A DNA stretch of 20,373 bases. Source: JBCDCU01 sp039180865 (lineage in GTDB: Bacteria > Pseudomonadota > Alphaproteobacteria > Rhizobiales > JACESI01). This document shows, piece after piece, positions 7,070-14,127 of this stretch. The position numbers were made by a program, and so were the translations under genes. The stretch's first letter is position 1, and every line of letters starts with the position of its first letter. The stretch lies in contig JBCDCZ010000046.1 of NCBI GenBank assembly GCA_039180865.1, forward strand, positions 1-20,373, given 5' to 3'. The notes beneath the pieces were generated by a model. That model made no database searches. It saw only the letters and a program-made list of their open reading frames with translations, and was not told the DNA's origin.

Positions 7070-8047
7070 TTACCAGTTTAGGAGAACCGAGCCCCAGGTA
7101 AAGCCGCCGCCCATGGCCTCAAGCATTACACGATCACCCCTCTTGATCCGCCCGTCGCTTACCCCCTGATGAAGCGCCATCGGGATCGACGCAGCCGAAG
7201 TGTTGCCATGAAGTGCCACTGTCTTGATGATTTTTTCCGGGGATATACCAAGCTTTTTCGCACTGGCGTCGATGATGCGTTCATTTGCCTGGTGGGGCAC
7301 AAACCAATCGAGGCTTTCCGCGTCAGTCCCTGTTGCAGCGAAGGCATCCTCGACGACATCTGTAATCATGCCCACAGCGTGTTTGAAGACATCCCGCCCC
7401 TGCATCCGCAGATGCCCAACCGTGCCTGTCTTTGAGGGGCCGCCGTCTACGTAGAGCTTGTCACGGTGCTGACCGTCGGACCGCAGACTTGAGGCAAGAA
7501 TACCGCGATCATCCGATGTCCCCTCTCCTTCCGCCGCAGAGATCGCAACAGCCCCTGCACCATCACCAAACAGAACACAGGTGGTGCGATCCTCCCAATC
7601 GAGGATCCTGGAGAAGGTTTCCGCACCAATTACGAGAGCATTGCGCGCCTGGCCGGTCCGCACATACATGTCGGCGGTTGTGAGCGCGAACACAAACCCG
7701 GAACAAACAGCCTGCAGATCGAAAGCAGCGCCGTGGCGCATTCCGAGGTTTTCTTGAATCTGAACAGCCGAGGCAGGAAAGGTATAATCCGGAGTGGACG
7801 TTGCAAGGACAATCAGATCGAGATCAGATACATCAAGATCGGCATTCGCTAATGCTTCTAAGGCAGCCTTGGTACCAAGGTCGGATGTTGTCTCGTCATC
7901 TGCTGCAATGTGGCGCTGCCGGATCCCGGTCCGTTGGACAATCCACTCATCTGTAGTGTCGACAGTTTGAGCAAGTTCCTCGTTCGTAACGATCCTCTCA
8001 GGAAGATACCGCCCAGTACCAAGCACAACCGAACGCAAAACTGTCAA
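7070..8047 (-). CDS. fabH: Beta-ketoacyl-ACP synthase III
   Basis: Initiates type II fatty acid synthesis by condensing acetyl-CoA with malonyl-ACP. The protein is 325 aa, the normal length. The catalytic triad is intact: Cys115 in LQAVCSGF, His252 in WFVPHQANERI, and Asn282 in LHGNTSAAS. The substrate-site segment DEWIVQRTGIRQRH and the GGGFTWGS ending are also present. The start is TTG at 8047, overlapping the plsX stop as TTGA, with AAGGA about eight bases upstream. A TTG three codons on would match some homologues but has no ribosome site. The overlap implies translational coupling to plsX, which supplies the phospholipid branch of the same acyl-ACP pool. Confidence 0.96.
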   Translation of the reverse strand: MTVLRSVVLGTGRYLPERIVTNEELAQTVDTTDEWIVQRTGIRQRHIAADDETTSDLGTKAALEALANADLDVSDLDLIVLATSTPDYTFPASAVQIQENLGMRHGAAFDLQAVCSGFVFALTTADMYVRTGQARNALVIGAETFSRILDWEDRTTCVLFGDGAGAVAISAAEGEGTSDDRGILASSLRSDGQHRDKLYVDGGPSKTGTVGHLRMQGRDVFKHAVGMITDVVEDAFAATGTDAESLDWFVPHQANERIIDASAKKLGISPEKIIKTVALHGNTSAASIPMALHQGVSDGRIKRGDRVMLEAMGGGFTWGSVLLNW

Positions 8048-9099
8048 CGCGCGATTCCTTTTTCCAAAATTTCTCCAGTCGGCGTGTTTTCCGCCATATC
8101 CTGAGTGATCTTCGCCAGCAAGTCGTTGCGAACGATATTAAAACCGAGTTCAGTGGCGCTTGCGAAGCCTTGAGCATCCGTGCCTCCATGACTCTTGATA
8201 ACAATCCCGTTAAGTCCGAGGAAAACCCCGCCATTGACCCGGCGCGGGTCCATTTTCTCGCGTAGCCGGTCGAAAGCGGGTTTTGCAAGAAGATATCCGA
8301 GCCGCGCACGCCATGTTCTTGCCATCGCAGCACGCAGATAGCCTGAGATCTGTCGCGCCGTCCCTTCAGCTGTCTTCAGAGCGATGTTCCCGGTGAAGCC
8401 TTCTGTCACAACAACATCGACCGTACCCTGACCGAGATCATTCCCCTCGACGAAACCAAAATAGTCGATGTGGGCGTGATCTGCTTCGCGAAGCAGGCGA
8501 CCTGCGGTCCTGATCTCATCGAGACCTTTGACCTCTTCGACACCAATATTCAGTAAGCCGACGGTTGGCCGGTCAATGTCGAAAAGCGCGCGGGCCATGG
8601 CACCGCCCATCATGGCAAAATCAACGAGTTGTTGGGCGTCCGCTCCAATTGTCGCCCCCATATCGAGAACGACGCTTTCACCGCGCAGCGTTGGCCATAT
8701 CGCTGCAATGGCCGGACGTTCAATATTCGGCATGGTACGAAGACAGAACTTCGACATGGCCATCAGCGCGCCCGTATTGCCGGCAGAAATACAAAAATCC
8801 GCCTCGCCCGATTTTACCGCTTCAATAGACCGCCACATGCTGGAACGCCAGCGCCCGGAACGAAGGGCCTGGCTCGGCTTCGCATCCATCGCAACCGTCA
8901 CCTCGCAATGGGTGACTTTCGCAACATCCTTCACACGGGGATATCGGGCCAGGATTGGTTCTAGCCGGTCTTCCTCGCCGAACAGCACAAACCGGGAGGC
9001 AGGCTGGCGCAGTGCCATAAGGTCGAGGCCCGGAATGACCATTTCCGGTCCGTCGTCGCCGCCCATCGCGTCCACTGCTATGATCGTGTCTTTCGACAT
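8044..9099 (-). CDS. plsX: Phosphate acyltransferase PlsX
   Basis: Converts acyl-ACP to acyl-phosphate, the donor for glycerol-3-phosphate acylation by PlsY in phospholipid synthesis. The protein is 351 aa. Family signatures are IIAVDAMGGDDGPEMVIPG at the N-terminus, SQALRSGRWRSSMWRSIEAV, SAGNTGALMAMSKF, VVLDMGATIGADAQQLVDFA, GFTGNIALKTAEGTAR, and GLNGIVIKSHGGTDAQGFASA near the end. I choose ATG at 9099 (MSKDTIIAVDAMGGD). The frame is open upstream to 9156, but those residues do not look like the family. The 200-base gap to the DUF177 gene has a short hairpin (9207-9222) and no gene. Confidence 0.96.
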   Translation of the reverse strand: MSKDTIIAVDAMGGDDGPEMVIPGLDLMALRQPASRFVLFGEEDRLEPILARYPRVKDVAKVTHCEVTVAMDAKPSQALRSGRWRSSMWRSIEAVKSGEADFCISAGNTGALMAMSKFCLRTMPNIERPAIAAIWPTLRGESVVLDMGATIGADAQQLVDFAMMGGAMARALFDIDRPTVGLLNIGVEEVKGLDEIRTAGRLLREADHAHIDYFGFVEGNDLGQGTVDVVVTEGFTGNIALKTAEGTARQISGYLRAAMARTWRARLGYLLAKPAFDRLREKMDPRRVNGGVFLGLNGIVIKSHGGTDAQGFASATELGFNIVRNDLLAKITQDMAENTPTGEILEKGIAR

Positions 9100-9299
9100 G
9101 ATGTGACGTCCGCTTTCGCTATCGGGAACACGCCGCCCCAAACGGCCCCGGTACACGTAGGCTACGCGACGGGACGCAGCCTGTGATCAACCCGCTTCCG
9201 GCCTGCCGCCGTTGGAACGGCGTTCACAGATTCATTACCCGGTGGATATGGCACGATCCTGCCGCTCTGTGCAATCGCAAGCTTATTTCTTTCACGAAC

Positions 9300-9881
9300 T
9301 CAATTGGGTTTAAGCTTGTCTTTGATCGCAATTAGCTTGGCAAAAGGTGACCCAGCACCGTCATTTTCCTGCTCTGGCGTAAAAGTGACGTCCGGTGCGT
9401 GGGGATAGGGATCGAGGCCGAGCGCAAGAAACTCCAATGCAAGCGCGCCAACATCGACAGTGCCGCCACGATAGGTATCGGGCACATCTTCATCGAGTGT
9501 AATGATCAAAGCCCCGTCCTCATCAGTCATGAACTGATCGCCAGTCGTCTCAGGAACGAGTTTGACGTCCACTTCTTCCGTGACCTTTTGAGGAACGGGT
9601 TCGAGTGAAACCACACAATGGTGAACCACATCTGCTGAAAGCGTCCCCGTTACCCTGACCGTATCCTTTTCAAGACGTTCGACCAAAAGGCGCGCTTCGA
9701 ATGCTTTTATTTCTGCGAGATCGAAGCTTTCTTCGATCGCCTTCGTTTCAGCATCTGTCAGTGTCATCACGACATGGCGACCAGTGCGCGGCAGAGATCC
9801 AACAGAGACAGTCCGTGGCGCAAGCGGCGTCAGATCGTGCGGTTCCGCGGCCCCTGCATGTGGTTCATTGGAGCGCGTCAT
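9300..9881 (-). CDS. DUF177/YceD-family protein
   Basis: Protein of 193 aa of the YceD (DUF177) family. In other bacteria this family is tied to 23S rRNA accumulation and is often next to rpmF and plsX. Visible family features are the HHCVVSLEPVPQKVTEEVDV segment (the alphaproteobacterial form of the Cys-containing core), the acidic stretch DEDGALIITLDEDVPDTYRG, the VDVGALALEFLALGLDPYPHAPD block, and the C-terminal SPFAKLIAIKDKL. The start ATG at 9881 overlaps the upstream chaperone stop as ATGA and has GAGG at close spacing, so translation is probably coupled. rpmF is not next to it here; plsX follows after 200 bases. The exact molecular role in this class is unproven. Confidence 0.85.
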   Translation of the reverse strand: MTRSNEPHAGAAEPHDLTPLAPRTVSVGSLPRTGRHVVMTLTDAETKAIEESFDLAEIKAFEARLLVERLEKDTVRVTGTLSADVVHHCVVSLEPVPQKVTEEVDVKLVPETTGDQFMTDEDGALIITLDEDVPDTYRGGTVDVGALALEFLALGLDPYPHAPDVTFTPEQENDGAGSPFAKLIAIKDKLKPN

Positions 9882-10480
9882 TGTTCCTCAGTTCCATCTT
9901 GTGAACCTGGTGTGGTTTGATCATCGATCAAAAACGCAGCCGGATCCGGCAGTATGAACTCCGCTTCAATGAGTGCAGGACGGTCACATGCTGTCATCGC
10001 GTCCACACAGGCTCGAACGTAGCGAACCAAGCCATCGAGATTGTCTGGTGCGACTTCCAAATCCGGGAACAGATTACGGTGAAGCGCTTCAGCGATTTCG
10101 GCATCTTCGCCACTTGTCAAGGCATTGTCGTATGCGGTGACGCGACCATAAAACGCCTCGCCCATTTTCTTGATCCGCTTCGGCACGGCCTGATATCCAA
10201 CGCCCATTTCTCTCAAAGAGCGATCCATGTCCTCAAAGAACGTATCGAACACTTCCTGTCCGAAGTCTCGCAAAGCGTCATCGGCTTCTTTAATCCTGTA
10301 GAAAAAGAAAAATGTGTGAAGGACAATCAGGTCAAAACGACCCGTAATCGTATCTGGAACGCCATAAGATGTGTAAAAAACAGGCTCCCGGGCCTGGCGC
10401 ACCAGCGCGTCGTAGACGGCACGGATCCGCGGATCGGCAGCCTTTTCGCCCAGACCAAGCCAGCGCAAATTAACAATCAT
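9878..10480 (-). CDS. Ubiquinol-cytochrome c chaperone family protein (Cbp3-like)
   Basis: Protein of 200 aa with the Ubiq_cyt_C_chap domain, homologous to mitochondrial Cbp3/UQCC1, which helps assembly of cytochrome b in complex III. The core motif GVPDTITGRFDLIVLHTFFFFYRIK is clear. The helical segments FGQEVFDTFFEDMDRSLREMGVG, PKRIKKMGEAFYGRVTAYDNAL and LHRNLFPD are also typical. I choose ATG at 10480 (MIVNLRWLGLG) because AGGAT sits upstream; the frame is open to 10522 but lacks similarity there. A role in bc1 complex biogenesis is inferred from homology. It is the first gene of the - strand run and overlaps DUF177 by four bases. Confidence 0.87.
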   Translation of the reverse strand: MIVNLRWLGLGEKAADPRIRAVYDALVRQAREPVFYTSYGVPDTITGRFDLIVLHTFFFFYRIKEADDALRDFGQEVFDTFFEDMDRSLREMGVGYQAVPKRIKKMGEAFYGRVTAYDNALTSGEDAEIAEALHRNLFPDLEVAPDNLDGLVRYVRACVDAMTACDRPALIEAEFILPDPAAFLIDDQTTPGSQDGTEEQ

Positions 10481-10630
10481 AAGAAAATCCTGTGGTAGAC
10501 AGCGGCGCGCCTCCGGATCCATCCGGAAGGTATGCCGCCATGCCGATTATTGCGTATGGCTTCATTTCATGCCATAGGCAAGAGCGTTTCTCGCCACTCG
10601 CAGAGAGACAAAGATGTGCCATGGGTGCTG

Positions 10631-10664
10631 TTCTTGTCCTAGACGATTTGTAAAAGGACAAGAA
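10631..10664. repeat. Perfect 10-bp inverted repeat upstream of bamE
   Basis: TTCTTGTCCT (10631-10640) and AGGACAAGAA (10655-10664) are perfect complements separated by 14 bases. The pair lies between the divergent chaperone and bamE genes, about 62 bases before the bamE start. There is no T-run, so termination is unlikely. It could be an operator or a structured bamE leader. Confidence 0.55.
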
Positions 10665-10726
10665 ACAACAAGTCCTTCACCGGAGTGATGTGAGGACGCC
10701 GGTCAAAATATCAAGATGAGAACGCA

Positions 10727-11248
10727 ATGAAAGTGATTCCAAGCTGGATGTCGTCGCCTGCCAGTAACAACCGCAGGCTTCAAACGACAGGTCGAAACCG
10801 TTCCTTCACGGCTGCTTTGCTTGTCGCTCTCCCGCTGGTTCTTTCCGGTTGCTTCACTCAGACCCTCACACACGGCTATATTGTCTCCCCTGAAGCACTC
10901 CAGCAGGTGCCGGTTGGCGCCAGCCAGGAGCAGGTTCTTCTCGCGCTTGGAACGCCTTCAACTATCCAGACCTTCGGACGCGAAGGCTATTATTACATCA
11001 GCCAAACGATCCAGAAACGGGCGGCTTTCGCGCGCGGTCGGGTGGTCGATCAAAGAGTTGTTGCCGTCTATTTCGATGAAGAAGGCCTCGTTCAGGAAAT
11101 TGGCGATTTCGGTCTCAAAGACGGTAAGGTCTTTGACTTCTTGAACAGGACAACGCCAACCGGTGGCGCGGAGATCACCTTCCTGCAGCAAATCCTTCGC
11201 TCGGCAGCTGCGCCGGGAAGCGCGGTCGGAAGGCCTGGGCAACCGTAA
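10727..11248 (+). CDS. bamE: Outer membrane assembly lipoprotein BamE (SmpA/OmlA family)
   Basis: Lipoprotein subunit of the BAM complex that inserts beta-barrel proteins in the outer membrane. The protein is 173 aa. A basic N-terminus and hydrophobic segment lead to lipobox LSGC (lipidated Cys42). The SmpA/OmlA fold follows: HGYIVSPEALQQVPVGASQEQVLLALGTPS, then YYYISQ and VVAVYFDEEGLVQEIGDFGL. The C-terminal extension with TPTGGAEITFLQQIL is the form common in alphaproteobacteria. The signal n-region is long, and ATG at 10748 is an alternative start that would shorten it by seven residues. dinB starts 16 bases downstream, so the two may share a transcript. Confidence 0.92.
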   Translation: MKVIPSWMSSPASNNRRLQTTGRNRSFTAALLVALPLVLSGCFTQTLTHGYIVSPEALQQVPVGASQEQVLLALGTPSTIQTFGREGYYYISQTIQKRAAFARGRVVDQRVVAVYFDEEGLVQEIGDFGLKDGKVFDFLNRTTPTGGAEITFLQQILRSAAAPGSAVGRPGQP

Positions 11249-11264
11249 TCCGCTCTGAATCGAG

Positions 11265-12560
11265 ATGGTAGAGAACGCTCATAAGACGCAGCTTTGCCGG
11301 GACTGTTTCACATGGACTTACTCTTCCAGGATTGCAGGACGTTGTAACGTATGCGGTAGTCCGCGCATCATTCATCACGACGAAATCGCTGAACTCGCCA
11401 TCGCCCATCTCGATTGCGACGCTTTTTATGCAGCGGTGGAAAAACGCGATAACCCCGAACTGGCTGACAAGCCAGTCATCATAGGGGGTGGAGAACGCGG
11501 GGTGGTTTCAACTGCCTGCTACAACGCTCGGATTTACGGGGTGCATTCCGCACAACCCATGTTCAAAGCCCTCAAGGCGTGTCCTGATGCTGTTGTCATC
11601 AGGCCAAACATGGAGAAATATTCAAAAGTCGGGCGCGAAATCCGCTCGGCGATGTTCGACCTCACCCCGATGGTTGAGCCGCTTTCAATCGATGAGGCTT
11701 TTCTTGATCTTTCAGGGACTGAGCGTTTGCACGGCATGCCACCGGCCGAAACTCTTGCGAGATTCGTTGATCGCATTGAGCATGAAGTCGGGATCACGAT
11801 CTCCATCGGGCTTTCGTTCAACAAGTTCCTCGCCAAGGTCGCATCCGATCTTGAAAAACCGCGCGGATTTTCCGTGATCGGAGAAGCTGGCGCTGTGGAT
11901 TTCCTCAAAGATCAGCCCGTCCGCTTGATCTGGGGTGTTGGAAAAGCCATGCAGCGTAAACTTGCTGAAGACGGAATTCGTACCATCGGCGATCTGCAGG
12001 CGGTTGATGAAACCGCACTCGGAAAAACCTATGGCACGATCGGATTGAGACTGGCACGCCTTGCCCATGCTCATGACACACGACCGGTTTCGCCCGAGCG
12101 GGAAGCAAAGAGTATCTCGTCCGAAACCACTTTTCGCTCAGACATTGGAGACTATGAGAGCCTTGCGAAAATCCTGCTGAAGCTTTCTGAAAAGGTATCG
12201 CGTCAGCTAAAGGCAAAGGAGCTAAGCGGACAGACGATTGTCTTGAAACTGAAATCCGATGATTTCAAAATTCGGACACGAAACCGCAGATTAGCAGACC
12301 CTACGCAATTATCAGACCGTATCTTCCGGACCGCCTGTGCACTTTTGGATCCGGAGATCGACGGTACATTGTATCGTCTGATCGGTGTCGGCGTATCGGA
12401 TCTGCAATCCGAAGATCTCGCCGATCCGCTCGATCTCATTGATGAAGACTCAACGAAGCGCGCCGGAGCAGAACGGGCGATCGATCAGGTTAGGGCAAAG
12501 TTCGGCAATCAGGCCGTCACATTCGGCCGCCTCTTTGACGGCGACAAAAAGCGATCATGA
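11265..12560 (+). CDS. dinB: DNA polymerase IV (DinB) with N-terminal zinc ribbon
   Basis: Y-family translesion polymerase of 431 aa. Before the polymerase core is a Cys4 zinc-ribbon-like module (Cys11, Cys14, Cys27, Cys30: CRDC and CNVCG), seen in many rhizobial DinB proteins and absent from E. coli DinB. The catalytic core is intact: metal-binding Asp50 in AHLDCDAFYAAVE with the Tyr55 steric gate, and Asp143-Glu144 in LSIDEAFLDLSG. The little-finger domain follows (KSISSETTFRSDI; VLKLKSDDFKIRTRNR). The ATG at 11265 has a weak ribosome site, but the zinc ribbon argues that translation starts here. It sits 16 bases after bamE and ends in a TCATGA palindrome shared with eipB. No LexA-type operator was recognised directly before it. 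Confidence 0.95.
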   Translation: MVENAHKTQLCRDCFTWTYSSRIAGRCNVCGSPRIIHHDEIAELAIAHLDCDAFYAAVEKRDNPELADKPVIIGGGERGVVSTACYNARIYGVHSAQPMFKALKACPDAVVIRPNMEKYSKVGREIRSAMFDLTPMVEPLSIDEAFLDLSGTERLHGMPPAETLARFVDRIEHEVGITISIGLSFNKFLAKVASDLEKPRGFSVIGEAGAVDFLKDQPVRLIWGVGKAMQRKLAEDGIRTIGDLQAVDETALGKTYGTIGLRLARLAHAHDTRPVSPEREAKSISSETTFRSDIGDYESLAKILLKLSEKVSRQLKAKELSGQTIVLKLKSDDFKIRTRNRRLADPTQLSDRIFRTACALLDPEIDGTLYRLIGVGVSDLQSEDLADPLDLIDEDSTKRAGAERAIDQVRAKFGNQAVTFGRLFDGDKKRS

Positions 12561-13373
12561 ACAATCTTCAGGTTGCAGAAGATCGAGCTGCTCGAGGTTC
12601 GCTTTAAGAGCGAATTCGCCATAATCGAAGGTAAAATCGTGACCGATCCCGTTTTCGAACAGTGTGAAGGAATTCTGCCATTCCGGGACTGCATCATCCT
12701 GGGCATCGAGCTTGAAGTAAGACAGTGACACGGGCCAGCGCTTGAGGCCCTTTCCGGTCAATGCACTGATCGCGGACTCGCTCTCGCCAGCCACAGATTG
12801 ATCGCCGCGCTCAAGCCCAATCACGGCGCTCACCGCAAATGGCTCCTTAGCGCCTTCAACGCCTTCATAAACGATGTTTTCGACAAAGCGCCGATCAGAG
12901 CGCGCATCCGAAATAATTTTCCGGAAATGTTGACTTGGGAAAAGGGCCGCCCCCGTCAGGGACAATTCTGCGTCCTCCGGACGTTGAAGTTTCACGTCCA
13001 AACCGTCTGTCTTTCGCGATGCTATTCCTTTGATATCTTCAATCACTTTGTCGTTGTGAAAAGTCTTATTCGAAAAATCGAATGCGGTTCCGTCGCCAGC
13101 CTCGAAACTTGATCCTCTCGTGTCGAGAAGATCACTCTGGCCGCCATCATAGGACAGCCTTGTCACAAACCGATATTCCACGGTGTAGCCGGTACACGCA
13201 CCACCTTTCACTTCAACCACCCACTTTCCTTCTGCTCCGACAAGCCGCGATTCAGCGGCAGCCTTATCGAGCGAAATGTCATACACAGCCCGGTGCGGTG
13301 CGATAGTGACCGGATTAGCGTCGGCGACAACGGGAGAGGCGGCCAGAAGAAGAGCGGCGAGCGCATGTTTCAT
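12555..13373 (-). CDS. eipB: Cell envelope integrity protein EipB (DUF1849)
   Basis: Periplasmic protein of 272 aa with a signal peptide (MKHALAALLLAASPVVADA, predicted cleavage after residue 19). The DUF1849 family includes Brucella EipB, a beta-spiral protein required for envelope integrity. Matching features are the opening APHRAVYDISLD, Cys60 in GGACTGYTVEYRFVTRL, and a C-terminal Cys271. Brucella EipB has a conserved disulfide between the equivalent cysteines, so one is likely here. I choose ATG at 13373; the frame remains open to 13799, but only this start gives the signal peptide. GAGGATC lies upstream at slightly long spacing. Tail-to-tail overlap of 6 bases with dinB; divergent from the RidA gene. 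Confidence 0.88.
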   Translation of the reverse strand: MKHALAALLLAASPVVADANPVTIAPHRAVYDISLDKAAAESRLVGAEGKWVVEVKGGACTGYTVEYRFVTRLSYDGGQSDLLDTRGSSFEAGDGTAFDFSNKTFHNDKVIEDIKGIASRKTDGLDVKLQRPEDAELSLTGAALFPSQHFRKIISDARSDRRFVENIVYEGVEGAKEPFAVSAVIGLERGDQSVAGESESAISALTGKGLKRWPVSLSYFKLDAQDDAVPEWQNSFTLFENGIGHDFTFDYGEFALKANLEQLDLLQPEDCS

Positions 13374-13487
13374 ATGCAGGAGATCCTCGGTTTTTTGACT
13401 CATACAAAGCCTAATCAATGCTTGCGCGAAAGCAAGCCATGGTTCAACAAGGCGACCAATGCGCCTGTAACAAAGGAAGATCACAAA

Positions 13488-13967
13488 ATGCCAAGCGATT
13501 ATCACCTCAACGTCGAGAAGCATCTTGCCGATGCAGGCCTGCAACTGCCGAAAGCCATGGCACCGGCGGCGAATTATGTGCCCTATAAAATCGCAGGCGA
13601 TCAGCTCTATGTTTCCGGACAAGTCTCGGCAACCAGCGACGGAACTCTCATAAAGGGCCGGTGCGGTGACGACATCAGTCTCGAAGATGCGGTGAAAGCT
13701 GCGGAAACCTGCGCCCTCAATCTTCTTGCTCAGGCCCAAGCAGCCGTCGAAGACTTCGACCGGATCGAAGGGCTCACAAAACTGACGGCGTTCGTTCAAT
13801 CGACGCCTGATTTCGGCGACCAGCCAAAGGTCGTGAACGGCGCGTCAGACCTCTTCGTCGCGGTTCTCGGCGACCGCGGTCGCCATGCCCGTTCTGCAGT
13901 GGGCATGGCCGCCCTTCCCTTTGGCGTAGCCGTTGAGATCGACGCCGTCTTCCAGTTGAAGAGCTAA
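13488..13967 (+). CDS. RidA family protein (YjgF/YER057c/UK114)
   Basis: Protein of 159 aa in the RidA superfamily, whose canonical members hydrolyse reactive enamine/imine intermediates in amino acid metabolism. Visible features are NYVPYKIAGDQLYVSGQVS, the QAQAAVEDFDRIEGLTKLTAFVQSTPDF core, and RHARSAVGMAALPFGVAVEIDAVFQL at the C-terminus. Arg135 sits at the place of the substrate-carboxylate-binding Arg of archetypal RidA. It is longer than archetypal RidA (about 128 aa) because of the N-terminal part and belongs to the rhizobial-type subgroup; not all such members have imine deaminase activity. The start is ATG at 13488, with AAGGAAG eight bases upstream. A frame open from 13293 reaches into eipB and is not used. 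Confidence 0.9.
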   Translation: MPSDYHLNVEKHLADAGLQLPKAMAPAANYVPYKIAGDQLYVSGQVSATSDGTLIKGRCGDDISLEDAVKAAETCALNLLAQAQAAVEDFDRIEGLTKLTAFVQSTPDFGDQPKVVNGASDLFVAVLGDRGRHARSAVGMAALPFGVAVEIDAVFQLKS

Positions 13968-14001
13968 TTACAAGCGCCAAGCGCGACGGATTCTCGCATG
14001 C

Positions 14002-14028
14002 AGGATTGGCACCAAGTCGTGCCATCCT
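14002..14028 (+). other. Hairpin between the RidA gene and the FemAB-like gene
   Basis: AGGAT-T-GGCAC (14002-14012) pairs with GTGCCATCCT (14019-14028) around a six-base loop, leaving one bulged T. It lies 34 bases after the RidA stop and about 100 bases before the next start. There is no T-run, so it may act as an mRNA 3' end, a Rho-assisted terminator or a leader structure. Nothing else is visible in 13968-14127. Confidence 0.35.
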
Positions 14029-14127
14029 ACATATCGCATTGTGTCAAACATCGGGTGGTTGAAGCCACTCTCACTCCCGATCAACGAGCTTTATGCGACC
14101 AGACTTTCCACTACGACCGGACCCGCA

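Noticed and set aside
8528..9106. 192-codon open frame on + opposite plsX
   Set aside because: Antisense shadow of a well-conserved gene, Ser/Arg/Ile-rich, no ribosome site.
9207..9222. CGCCGTT/AACGGCG hairpin between the DUF177 gene and plsX
   Set aside because: Loop of only two bases and no T-run on -; too weak to call an attenuator, though it may be a leader structure.
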